From: a virus
DNA length: 37,498 nucleotides
Virus record (IMG/VR): IMGVR_UViG_3300038429_000797
Location: 1-37,498 of that record
Reading direction: 5' to 3' (one strand)
The translations under genes and the position numbers were made by a program. The notes beneath the pieces are model-generated. The model had not been told where the DNA came from. It made no database searches and saw only the letters and a list, made by a program, of their open reading frames with translations. Shown here one piece after another: positions 30,366-36,679 of this stretch. The stretch's first letter is position 1, and each line of letters opens with the position of its first letter.

Positions 30366-30811
30366 CAGCTCACCTCGATGCCGTGCTGATAACTCGCGAC
30401 GCCATTCACAAAGTGCGCAGTCAACACTTCCTGCCGCATCGTCGGAGCCACTGACAAGTGCACCCAGGTTCCTTCCTGAATTAACTGATCGAAGCGGATG
30501 CCCGACCCGCCAGCGATCTTCTTCACAATCTCCAGCGGCACTCCAAACTGCGGGCAGATAAAGTCGGCGGCAAAGCCCGTCAAATGCGCCGAGTCCGGAA
30601 CGCCACGCACAGCCACATTCAAAGCCGGGCAGCGATAGCCTGAATCGATACGCAACGGAAACCCCAGCAGTGCTCTCACAGCTTCGAGCGCAACTGCCAG
30701 CACGCTCAGGTTCGCCACCGTCTCAGAGGACGGCGTATTGTCGATCCCGCGCACAGTTGCCGTTGAGCTGAACGTCAATTCTTCCAGGCTGAAATGTTCC
30801 GTCAGTTGCAT
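30365..30811 (-). CDS. M15-type peptidoglycan peptidase (endolysin candidate)
   Basis: A 148-residue protein of the Peptidase_M15_3 type, expected to cut cell wall peptide cross-links during lysis. Motifs: IDSGYRCPALN (about 55-65), SAHLTGFAADF with zinc ligands His76 and Asp83, and WVHLS with His118. The N-terminal part LTEHFSLEELTFSSTA is standard. No signal peptide, so export would need a holin. ATG at 30811 has GGGGG six bases upstream; the upstream TTG is not needed. It lies among small membrane protein genes, consistent with a lysis block. Confidence 0.9.
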   Translation of the reverse strand: MQLTEHFSLEELTFSSTATVRGIDNTPSSETVANLSVLAVALEAVRALLGFPLRIDSGYRCPALNVAVRGVPDSAHLTGFAADFICPQFGVPLEIVKKIAGGSGIRFDQLIQEGTWVHLSVAPTMRQEVLTAHFVNGVASYQHGIEVS

Positions 30812-30850
30812 TGTTTCCCCCAAAAATCCAACGGCGCCTTTCGCATTTCA

Positions 30851-30964
30851 CTACTCAGCGCCGCTCGATTGTTTGCCGATTCCTAGCCATCCCACCGCCG
30901 TGCACATGCGGACATTTAACGGTATCTGCGTCTTCGGCTCTCTGAAAATGGCAGCCTTTCGCAT
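30851..30964 (-). CDS. 37-residue micro-ORF, copy 2
   Basis: Second copy of the frame encoding MRKAAIFREPKTQIP followed by 22 more residues (ending GKQSSGAE), in the tandem duplication. Identical in sequence to copy 1. There is no strong ribosome binding site (GAGTAGTGAA upstream), so translation may depend on coupling to the previous copy. The following start (30846) begins a 14-codon frame, MRKAPLDFWGKQCN, that overlaps the peptidase start. Confidence 0.4.
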   Translation of the reverse strand: MRKAAIFREPKTQIPLNVRMCTAVGWLGIGKQSSGAE

Positions 30965-30968
30965 TTCA

Positions 30969-31082
30969 CTACTCAGCGCCGCTCGATTGTTTGCCGATTC
31001 CTAGCCATCCCACCGCCGTGCACATGCGGACATTTAACGGTATCTGCGTCTTCGGCTCTCTGAAAATGGCAGCCTTTCGCAT
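30969..31082 (-). CDS. 37-residue micro-ORF, copy 1
   Basis: MRKAAIFREPKTQIP then NVRMCTAVGWLGIG and KQSSGAE: a basic N-terminus and a short hydrophobic turn in the middle, no known motif. It is repeated identically 118 bp downstream. The shared leader GCTGAGTAGTGAA precedes each ATG. It may be a genuine small lysis-region peptide or a coincidental frame in duplicated DNA; the conserved start context slightly favours the first. Confidence 0.4.
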   Translation of the reverse strand: MRKAAIFREPKTQIPLNVRMCTAVGWLGIGKQSSGAE

Positions 31083-31111
31083 TTCACTACTCAGCCGCGC
31101 TCTATAAATGC

Positions 31112-31357
31112 CTACTGATGATATTGCGAAGTCCCGGCGGGCGCTTCCGTGAAGTCCACATAAAACACCTTGCCCGGCTGGAAAGCCTCGATGACAGACG
31201 GAACGGTGACCGACATCTCGATCTTGCCGTTCGGCGTTGCTTCCGCGAAACGCTGATCTTCTGGGAGCGAAGAATCATATCGCGCATCCAGCACCACGCT
31301 CGCGAAGTTGCCCTGGTGCTTCGTTACGTGATCCACAACAAACTTTCCACGAATCAT
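31112..31357 (-). CDS. Small phage protein of unknown function
   Basis: An 81-residue beta-rich protein, MIRGKFVVDHVTKHQGNFASVV. The pattern (basic start, VVLDARYDSSLPEDQRFAEATPNGKIEMSV, then FQPGKVFYVDFTEAPAG) is that of a small protein found in many phages and prophages without assigned role. The start at 31357 has GGGAGAG upstream; the longer open frame is Arg-rich and rejected. It lies between the membrane protein gene and the duplicated micro-ORFs. Confidence 0.75.
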   Translation of the reverse strand: MIRGKFVVDHVTKHQGNFASVVLDARYDSSLPEDQRFAEATPNGKIEMSVTVPSVIEAFQPGKVFYVDFTEAPAGTSQYHQ

Positions 31358-31424
31358 GACACTCTCCCGATTTGAAATTTGCGGCCGTTTAAGGCTTAGA
31401 ACGGCCAACCTGTCGTTGTATTTC

Positions 31425-31574
31425 TTAAAGCTGCGCCCGGATCGCCGTCGCCAGCGTTTGTCTCGCCTGCTCGGCACTCAGCGCAGTCGTCGCGCCATTG
31501 TGAATCGCAATCACCTGGGCGCTTCGATCGGTTGCAGTTTCGGTTGGAATCGAATCAGCCCAGCCAGCACGCCT
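31425..31574 (-). other. Open frame continuing after the stop of the 31575 gene
   Basis: Directly after the TGA of the 31575-32414 gene the same frame stays open for 49 codons, including SIPTETATDRSAQVIAIHN and SAEQARQTLATAIRAQL, before TAA. Composition is protein-like. No ATG; a GTG gives a 30-residue product with a poor ribosome binding site. It may be a small gene whose start was lost, a former C-terminal part of the upstream protein, or a readthrough extension. Confidence 0.35.
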
Positions 31575-32414
31575 TCAGCTATGGCCGAAAATAAACGAAA
31601 GCCCGCTGCTGATCACCGGCGCATTCATCGATCCGTACCGCAGCCATTGCACCTGCAGCGCGTTCCAACTCAAAGACGAAGTCGCCTTGTATTGCACCTG
31701 GCCGCCAGCTAGAAACGCGATATGCGAATTACCCGCAGTCGGAATCCCCGCGCCGCCGTCAAAATTGAAAGCAACGCTCAAATTCGCAGGCGCCACATTC
31801 GTCTTCGCCAGCAGCTTCGTCAAGTCAGGCTGAATCGTCACGCCGCCGGCGTACACGTTAAAACCGGCGCTCGATGCGATCAGTTCCTTACCTTCGACGA
31901 ACAGATGCTGAGATTTCGTTTTTCCGAAATCCATAAAGTCCAGCGACTCAGTTGTCAGGTTGCCCGTTCCCCATGCGCCGTTATAGTGCAGCGCAATCGC
32001 CGCCGAGCTGCCGGTGAATGCAATGCCGCTCGCAGTCGTAGTCGTTGCCGGCGGCGTGGTTGCCGTCTGCGCATACACGGACGGCGTGAATGCCAGCCCG
32101 AGGCCAAGACAGAGCAGCATCGCTCCCACCCTGGTCGTAATCGGGGGCAGTTGAGCGTTCGACGCTGCAAAGATCGACGGACAAATCGCATGCAGCAAAA
32201 TCGCCGCGGCGGCCAGTATTCCGTAAACGAGTTGATGACTCGGTTGCGCGAGCCAGGTCTGCAAATACGCGGGCACGCCCAGCGCCCCAACCAAGCTCAC
32301 TGCCAATGTGATGTACTGCATAAGTTTCGTCATCGGTGTTCCTTTCTCCTTTGCTACGGCCTCAAGTTTGTTGAGGTCGCCGTAAATTGCCAAAAGTTTG
32401 AACGGATTCAACAT
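31575..32414 (-). CDS. Membrane protein with an exported C-terminal domain
   Basis: A 279-residue protein. Three hydrophobic segments lie in the first 120 residues (LMQYITLAVSLVGALGVPAYL, LVYGILAAAAILLHAICPSIF, VGAMLLCLGLGLAFTPSVYA). The third resembles a signal sequence with an A-Q junction. The rest (about 120-279) is Thr/Ala-rich then beta-rich, with FTGSSAAIALHYNGAW, FVEGKELIASSAGFNVYAGG and WNALQVQWLRYG. This looks like two former proteins: a holin-like membrane part and a secreted domain of a type I associate with acidobacterial phages. The start at 32414 has AAGGG; a second start at MTKLMQ with AAAGGA is possible. Upstream sequence is repeat DNA. Confidence 0.65.
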   Translation of the reverse strand: MLNPFKLLAIYGDLNKLEAVAKEKGTPMTKLMQYITLAVSLVGALGVPAYLQTWLAQPSHQLVYGILAAAAILLHAICPSIFAASNAQLPPITTRVGAMLLCLGLGLAFTPSVYAQTATTPPATTTTASGIAFTGSSAAIALHYNGAWGTGNLTTESLDFMDFGKTKSQHLFVEGKELIASSAGFNVYAGGVTIQPDLTKLLAKTNVAPANLSVAFNFDGGAGIPTAGNSHIAFLAGGQVQYKATSSLSWNALQVQWLRYGSMNAPVISSGLSFIFGHS

Positions 32415-32480
32415 CTCCGCCCTTTCCGCTGCTCGCGCAGCTTTTCGATTATTCGCCCCCGCGCGAGACCTGCAATCTTC

Positions 32481-32592
32481 CTTCCACGTGAGACAACCGG
32501 CCCTCGTGATCGGTGTGACGGTGCTCACAGTCACCGCCGTCGTCGAGCTATAGCTTCCACGTGAGACAACCGGCCCTCGTGATCGGTGTGAC
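32481..32592. repeat. 39-bp direct repeat, 73 bp apart
   Basis: Identical 39-bp segments at 32481-32519 and 32554-32592 (CTTCCACGTGAGACAACCGG and 19 more bases), in direct orientation. The copies span the 3' end of the 32531-32737 gene. A duplication of 73 bp followed by divergence of the middle, or a recombination event, would give this layout. Confidence 0.9.
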
Positions 32593-32737
32593 CCTTTTGC
32601 AAATCCTTGATGTCCGCCCCCTGCTGCTTTACCCAGCCAATCAGATCGCGGAGCTGCTGTTTCATCATCGCGATGATGGCGACGCCGATTACCATCTGGA
32701 TAAGCAAACTCAGCCAAAACTGCTCTGACAGATTCAC
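32531..32737 (-). CDS. Small membrane protein with coiled coil (holin/XhlA-like)
   Basis: A 68-residue protein: one membrane helix about 8-25 (WLSLLIQMVIGVAIIAMM), then a charged coiled coil (KQQLRDLIGWVKQQGADIKDLQKGHTDHEGRLSHVE) and a basic end AIARRRR. This layout (helix plus HE.RL.. coil) is common among small lysis-region proteins. The GTG start has GGGAG five bases upstream. Repeat DNA interrupts the end: without it the frame would read SHVEGRLQVSRGGE and stop, so the present tail AIARRRR is probably recent. Confidence 0.65.
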   Translation of the reverse strand: MNLSEQFWLSLLIQMVIGVAIIAMMKQQLRDLIGWVKQQGADIKDLQKGHTDHEGRLSHVEAIARRRR

Positions 32738-32749
32738 TTGCTCTCCCGC

Positions 32750-33280
32750 TCACTTCGTGTGTGGATAAACTCGGATTGCGCGATCTCCGTACACAGGTTC
32801 GCCCGTCCCGTCGTCAATCCTCGACGCGGGAAACGGCCACAATTTGACTTTTACGATTGCGCGCTCTGTCGCATCCTCAGGCGGCAAAATCTTCTGGTCG
32901 TCGTCCTTGGCATGGCGCTTCAGACGCTTCCATTCCGGCAAGCCCATCGTGTGCGACTTGCCGTATAGCCCGCAATAACGCAGCGTTTCTGTCAGCGTGA
33001 TTGTGAGCGCGCGTTCTAGTGGAGGCTTTGGCTTAGCGCGCTCTGCTCTGGGTACAATCTGATACCCCGCAGACGCGCCGGTCGATTCAAAGAAAACTTC
33101 GCGCCAGGCGCCGCTCGCGACTTTTTCTTGAACCATGTCTAACGTAGTGGTGGCGATGGCTCCGCGAGATAGATCGGAACCGTAGAGGTTGACTGCTCCC
33201 GCGCGTGCGCGGCGTTGTGACGCTGTTGGCTTGCCCATCTTTTGATGAGCACCGGAAGGAGAGACTTTGAAACCAGCCAT
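32750..33280 (-). CDS. Unrecognised phage protein
   Basis: A 176-residue basic protein. N-terminus with Lys/Arg-rich SQRRARAGAVNLYGSD, middle ATTTLDMVQEKVASGAWREVFFE, C-terminus KVKLWPFPASRIDDGTGEPVYGDRAIRVYP. No family recognised. No good ribosome binding site before 33280; Met15 is an alternative start. It lies between the DnaA-like gene and the small membrane protein, and may be the first gene of the late operon, since a promoter-like sequence lies about 150 bp upstream. Confidence 0.6.
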   Translation of the reverse strand: MAGFKVSPSGAHQKMGKPTASQRRARAGAVNLYGSDLSRGAIATTTLDMVQEKVASGAWREVFFESTGASAGYQIVPRAERAKPKPPLERALTITLTETLRYCGLYGKSHTMGLPEWKRLKRHAKDDDQKILPPEDATERAIVKVKLWPFPASRIDDGTGEPVYGDRAIRVYPHTK

Positions 33281-33426
33281 CGACTTGCGCCAATGCGGGA
33301 TTGTGATCTCAAAGCTTTTTAGAGGGACTGCAAGCTACCTTTACATCTGCGCTGTGTCGTAGCGCCGGTTGCTCGTGGCATCCTCGGGTTCGGAACACTT
33401 ACAAACCGTCTTCCGATCCACTTAGA

Positions 33427-33455
33427 AATCTACCACACTTTGCTCGCGTATACAA
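33427..33455 (-). promoter_or_regulatory. Candidate leftward promoter
   Basis: On the minus strand TTGTAT (33455-33450), a 17-bp spacer and TAGATT (33432-33427), in an AT-rich stretch directly after the DnaA-like gene. It would drive the lysis and late genes. The gap 33281-33461 otherwise shows no gene. Confidence 0.4.
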
Positions 33456-33461
33456 AACTTT

Positions 33462-34346
33462 CTAATTAAAACCCAGCGAACCCAAAACAACCTGCGCGTC
33501 TCTTTCCAACCCTGAGCGCTTCTTCACCATTCTCTTCGCCAGCGACACCCGGCTCTGCGTAATCCCAAACTTCTCAGCTATTTGCACGCCTTTCAACCCC
33601 GTCACCCGCGCCACAATCGTGATCGCAATCGCCCGGCGCCGCGCCTCCCAAACCCGTCCCGGCCCAATATGGCAAAGCTCATCCACGTCCACCCTAAAAT
33701 AATTCGCCAGCGCGCCCATCACCGCGCCGATCTCCGGTCTTTTGCCTGTCATCCTGAGCGTGCGCGAAGGATCTGCGGTTGCTTTTCGGGCTTTTCCTGA
33801 TCCCTGAGCCCTGATCCCTGACCCCTGCTCTTGAAGCATCTCCGCACCCATACACGCATTCGGCGCCATCCGCACCGTCTCACCGCCGAACACTCTCTCC
33901 ACCGGCTGATTCGCGCGAGGCCGGCTGTCCGCGTAAGCGCTGGAACTTTCCCCGCGCAGTTCCTGCTCCCGTCTCGCCACAGCCTTCAGCCCGCGCACCG
34001 TCTGGATGCTCAGCCCGTACTTTTCCGCGACGTCGCAAACCTTCATGCACTCAAGATCGGCCAGCGCCGCTTTTTTGGTTCCCGCCTCCACCGGCGCAAA
34101 CTGTTTCCCGGAATTGAAAAACTTCCGATCCTCAACCTTCAACGCCGGCAGCTCGCACGGATCGGAGTCTTCTATCATCCGCTCCGGCGTCGGCATCTGC
34201 GCGGCGGTCTCATAGCAGCAGGCCTCCCCATCCGCGCAGCGCATGCACCACGGCAATCCATCCATCAGGATTTGAGCTTGGCAAAAATGCCCAGCGTTCC
34301 TGCACTTCCAGCAGCTCACCCCAATCAGCTTCCCCAGCACGCTCAT
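33462..34346 (-). CDS. Zinc-finger / HTH / DnaA-domain-IV-like DNA-binding protein
   Basis: A 294-residue modular protein. Residues 12-44 hold a Cys cluster (CWKC, Cys22, CMRC, CC) likely to bind zinc. Residues 98-125 are a helix-turn-helix (CMKVCDVAEKYGLSIQTVRGLKAVA). Residues 205-276 (EIGAVMGALANYFRVDVDELC, ARRRAIAITIVARVTGLKGVQIAEKFGITQSRVSLAKRMV) follow the pattern of DnaA domain IV, which binds DnaA boxes. The linker (172-203) is encoded by inserted repeat DNA: GSGIRAQGSG from the 7-bp tract and ATADPSRTLRMTG from the CCGCAGATCC element. The gene lies downstream of the replication protein with ATGA-type coupling, so a role in replication or its control is likely. Confidence 0.7.
   Translation of the reverse strand: MSVLGKLIGVSCWKCRNAGHFCQAQILMDGLPWCMRCADGEACCYETAAQMPTPERMIEDSDPCELPALKVEDRKFFNSGKQFAPVEAGTKKAALADLECMKVCDVAEKYGLSIQTVRGLKAVARREQELRGESSSAYADSRPRANQPVERVFGGETVRMAPNACMGAEMLQEQGSGIRAQGSGKARKATADPSRTLRMTGKRPEIGAVMGALANYFRVDVDELCHIGPGRVWEARRRAIAITIVARVTGLKGVQIAEKFGITQSRVSLAKRMVKKRSGLERDAQVVLGSLGFN
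33745..33832. repeat. CCGCAGATCC element and 7-bp tract inside a coding sequence
   Basis: GTCATCCTGAGCGTGCGCGAAGG...CTGCGGTTGC (33750-33782) then GGGCTTTTCCTGATCC and CTGAGCCCTGATCCCTGACC (to 33830). Same order as at gene junctions, in inverse orientation, read in frame as the linker of the 33462-34346 protein. Confidence 0.8.
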
Positions 34347-34618
34347 GCGATCTTCCTCGTCTTCGCCGCCAGCGCCATCATCCGCTCAACGCTCCTTCCA
34401 TGTTCCAGGCATGGCAACGGAACCTTCTTCGGCGGCTTCTTCTGACCCCTGACCCGTGACCCCTGATCCCTATCCTTCGCCCAAACCACCGTATTCCCCA
34501 GCGCCCCGGGCTCGCTCACCTGCCCCTGAAAAGCCTTCATCTGCCCCTCAAAATCCAGCGGCTCGAAAGGCTCAACCGCGCCTCGCCGCGCCGTCGCAAT
34601 CACCACGTATCGCATCAT
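34343..34618 (-). CDS. Small protein of unknown function in the replication block
   Basis: A 91-residue protein (MMRYVVIATARRGAVEPFEPLDFEGQ). The first 48 residues look like a compact domain. Residues 49-61 (DRDQGSRVRGQKK) are encoded by a 7-bp repeat tract, and the rest (LEHGRSVERMMALAAKTRKIA) is a helical tail. Its stop overlaps the ATG of the next gene (ATGA), and its ATG overlaps the stop of the replication gene, so the three are coupled. No function known. Confidence 0.6.
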   Translation of the reverse strand: MMRYVVIATARRGAVEPFEPLDFEGQMKAFQGQVSEPGALGNTVVWAKDRDQGSRVRGQKKPPKKVPLPCLEHGRSVERMMALAAKTRKIA

Positions 34619-35652
34619 CGGCTCCCCACTCTCGCTTTCATTTGCAGCCGTTCCTGCTTGAAAACCTCGTTATCCCACGGCCAGCTCTCCCGGCTTAGCC
34701 AATAGCCTTCCGAGAAAAACCTGCGCGCGCCCCACATGAACCGCAGCCGCTGCCCCTGCGCCGTGAAGTCTTCCCAGGCCTCAACCATCGCCACCATCGC
34801 CAGGGCCAACGCCATCACCAAAGGCTGCTCGCTCTCGTCCGCCTCCTGGCGCAGAACATCGCGGATCACCGCGCGCATCCTCCTTGCCGTAAAGCCGCAC
34901 CCGCGCATCACCTTGTCAACGGTAGCTTCGTAAGCTGCCTCGTCGGTCAGGATCTGTTGAGTGCCGCTCTCCCCCGCTTGCGGGGGGTAGGGGGGTGTAG
35001 TTAGTTTTGCTTTATTGAGTTTTGTAGTTATAGATGCTGTACTGCTGGAGCGACAGTTCTGTGCGTCCAGAGCGACAGATCTGTCGCTCTGAGCGACAGA
35101 TGCGGCAAATAATCCACAATCTAAACTGTCGCTCTGAGCGACAGATGCGGCGCCCTTCTGACCACTGATCGCCGTGAACTGACAACTGCTCTTCCTGGCC
35201 AGCTTCAGCCGCAGCTCACACACCTGGCGCTTCAACTCAGCCACGCGCTCCGCCGGCAACCTGAAACTTCCCATCCCCGGGTCATACAAGCCGCCCTCGC
35301 GCGTGACCAGATCCTTCACATCCGCCAGCGCGTAGCGGCCCTTGGCTTTTTCACCGCGCACCGCCCGCAGCAGGCCAACGTGTTCCAGCACCTGCAGGCA
35401 GCGAGAAACGGTGTCCACAGACTTCCCGCACCATTCAGCCATCTCCCGCAGGCTCACGCGCGTATCGTCGCTGCGCACCTTCGGCGACACGATCCAGGCC
35501 CCGTGCGCGTTGCGGGCAATGCGGCAGTACACCCAGATCGCGTCCGCGCCCACGATGGGCTGGTAACAATCCGCGACCTCGTTGTCTACCCAAAAATGGC
35601 ACGGCTTGCGCACATCGCGCAGCCCCGTCACTTCATCCGTCGCAGTGCCCAC
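34615..35652 (-). CDS. Winged-helix phage replication protein with an origin-like repeat region in the gene
   Basis: A 345-residue protein. Residues 20-60 (FWVDNEVADCYQPIVGADAIWVYCRIARNAHGA) and a winged helix about 66-110 (SLREMAEWCGKSVDTVSRCLQVLEHVGLL) resemble phage replication initiators with an N-terminal DNA-binding domain. The C-terminal domain (235-345, EATVDKVMRGCGFTARRMRAVIRDVL) is helical and probably binds a partner such as helicase or loader. The linker 156-231 is encoded by repeats: SCQFTAISGQK from a 7-bp tract, two AASVAQSD units from the iteron-like repeats, and TPPYPPQAGES from a GC palindrome. The GTG at 35652 has GGGAG seven bases upstream. Confidence 0.7.
   Translation of the reverse strand: MGTATDEVTGLRDVRKPCHFWVDNEVADCYQPIVGADAIWVYCRIARNAHGAWIVSPKVRSDDTRVSLREMAEWCGKSVDTVSRCLQVLEHVGLLRAVRGEKAKGRYALADVKDLVTREGGLYDPGMGSFRLPAERVAELKRQVCELRLKLARKSSCQFTAISGQKGAASVAQSDSLDCGLFAASVAQSDRSVALDAQNCRSSSTASITTKLNKAKLTTPPYPPQAGESGTQQILTDEAAYEATVDKVMRGCGFTARRMRAVIRDVLRQEADESEQPLVMALALAMVAMVEAWEDFTAQGQRLRFMWGARRFFSEGYWLSRESWPWDNEVFKQERLQMKARVGSR
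34999..35150. other. Candidate replication origin: iteron-like repeats plus AT-rich stretch
   Basis: Six exact copies of GAGCGACAG occur in 97 bp: four forward (35048, 35070, 35091, 35136) and two inverted (35081, 35126). 35069-35090 is a perfect 22-bp palindrome; 35081-35105 and 35126-35150 are exact 25-bp direct repeats. TAATCCACA at 35110-35118 differs from the DnaA box TTATCCACA by one base. An AT-rich stretch lies at 34999-35038. All of it is within the replication gene, as lambda ori lies within gene O. Confidence 0.6.
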
Positions 35653-35702
35653 AGTGCTCTCCCGTGCGCGGCTTCAACTCATTCTCCGCGTCTGCTCTAA
35701 GT

Positions 35703-35790
35703 GCAGTTGTCAGTAGTCAGTTATCAGTAATCAGCAAGCAGGGACCGGGTTTCTAATTGACCCCTGATCCCTGACCACTGATCACTGTTC
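35703..35790. repeat. 7-bp-period tracts between replication gene and upstream gene
   Basis: CAGTTGTCAGTAGTCAGTTA with further units to 35733, and after a short spacer TTGACCCCTGATCCCTGACC and ACTGATCACTG (35757-35788) in the other sense. The second tract runs into the last codons of the 35782 gene. Confidence 0.75.
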
Positions 35791-36135
35791 TTGCAGTTCG
35801 TCCACGCGCGATTGCAGCACAGACTGCACCGCCGTCATCTTTTCCTGATCCGTGAACGTCTCGAAGATCGCCTCAGCTCGACCCACCGGGACGTTGATCT
35901 TCAGGTCGTAAGCGTCCGTCTCCGACTCAACCTCCGCGCTCTTTTTGCCGCCGCGCTTCTTTCCGGCCTCCTTGGCCGGCTTTTCAACCTGCCCGCCCTG
36001 GGCAAGGAATTCATCTTTGAGCGCCTTCGCCGGTATCCAGTATTTCTTGAAGAGCGCGCCGGCAACCGCGTTCGTTGACTTCCCCTCGCGAAACATCGCG
36101 AACGCCTTTTCCCTCACATCCTCAGAAAACTCCAT
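35782..36135 (-). CDS. Small helix-turn-helix-like protein
   Basis: A 117-residue protein from ATG at 36135 with GAAGGA upstream. Residues 10-42 (REKAFAMFREGKSTNAVAGALFKKYWIPAKALKDEF) look like a helix-turn-helix and share the pattern GKSTN.V...L...W..A..L.D with the segment inserted in the small terminase. A Lys/Gly-rich linker (EKPAKEAGKKRGGKKSAE) leads to a C-terminal helix pair (AEAIFETFTDQEKMTAVQSVLQSRV). The last residues (ELQEQ) are encoded by repeat DNA. Possibly DNA-binding; no exact family recognised. Confidence 0.6.
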   Translation of the reverse strand: MEFSEDVREKAFAMFREGKSTNAVAGALFKKYWIPAKALKDEFLAQGGQVEKPAKEAGKKRGGKKSAEVESETDAYDLKINVPVGRAEAIFETFTDQEKMTAVQSVLQSRVDELQEQ

Positions 36136-36189
36136 CGCAACGTCCTTCTTTCCCCGGCCGCAGCCGGAATACACTCACACTCACACCCG

Positions 36190-36663
36190 TCATCTGCCCC
36201 GCAAATAGCGGCTGCAATCCAGCACGCCGTTCTGACTAACCCCTGATCCCTGAACCCTGACCCCTGCCACGTTCTCCCGCAGCTTCTTTTTCTTGCGATA
36301 CTTCCGCGCCTGGCGCACCATCTCCGGATCGTCGAACTCCCAGCACTCCACATGATCGGCAATCAGCATTTCCTTCAGCTCCGCCAGGGGCTCCGGAGTT
36401 CGATCCGCTGCCTTGTGGACCTCAAACCAGTCATCGCATCCACCGAGGCACTCGAAGGCATGCATCTCGGGATGCCACACGATCCCCCCGTCAGCTGGCC
36501 GCTGCCGCTTCGTCGAAACTCTGACCCCTGATCCCTGACCCCTGACAACTGTTGTCACCACCAACAATCTGAACCGCACACAACAGCGCCGCGCCTCCGC
36601 CTCGCTCGGAAACGGGCAAGCCGTAGCAATCCGCCGATCACATTCAGTCGCGCAGGCAATCAT
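36190..36663 (-). CDS. Protein of unknown function carrying two repeat-encoded insertions
   Basis: A 157-residue frame with GAGGAG before the ATG at 36663. The N-terminus is Cys-rich (MIACATECDRRIATACPFPSE). Residues 38-50 (VVRGQGSGVRVS) and about 131-142 (AGVRVQGSGVSQ) are translations of 7-bp tracts. The central part (PADGGIVWHPEMHAFECLGGCDDWFEVHKAADRT...WEFDDPEMVRQARKYRKKKK) looks like a real domain with a Cys pair. The true protein may once have been shorter, and the C-terminus after the second tract may be secondary. Confidence 0.5.
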   Translation of the reverse strand: MIACATECDRRIATACPFPSEAEARRCCVRFRLLVVTTVVRGQGSGVRVSTKRQRPADGGIVWHPEMHAFECLGGCDDWFEVHKAADRTPEPLAELKEMLIADHVECWEFDDPEMVRQARKYRKKKKLRENVAGVRVQGSGVSQNGVLDCSRYLRGR

Positions 36664-36679
36664 TGCTCGCTCCTCTCGC

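Larger units (their letters stand above)
30836..31094. repeat. 118-bp tandem duplication plus partial third copy
   Basis: 30836-30953 and 30954-31071 are identical 118-bp units, followed by 23 bp of a third (31072-31094). Each unit carries the same small minus-strand open frame with a start 5 bases after the previous frame's stop. The region lies between the peptidase gene and the 31112 gene. Confidence 0.95.
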
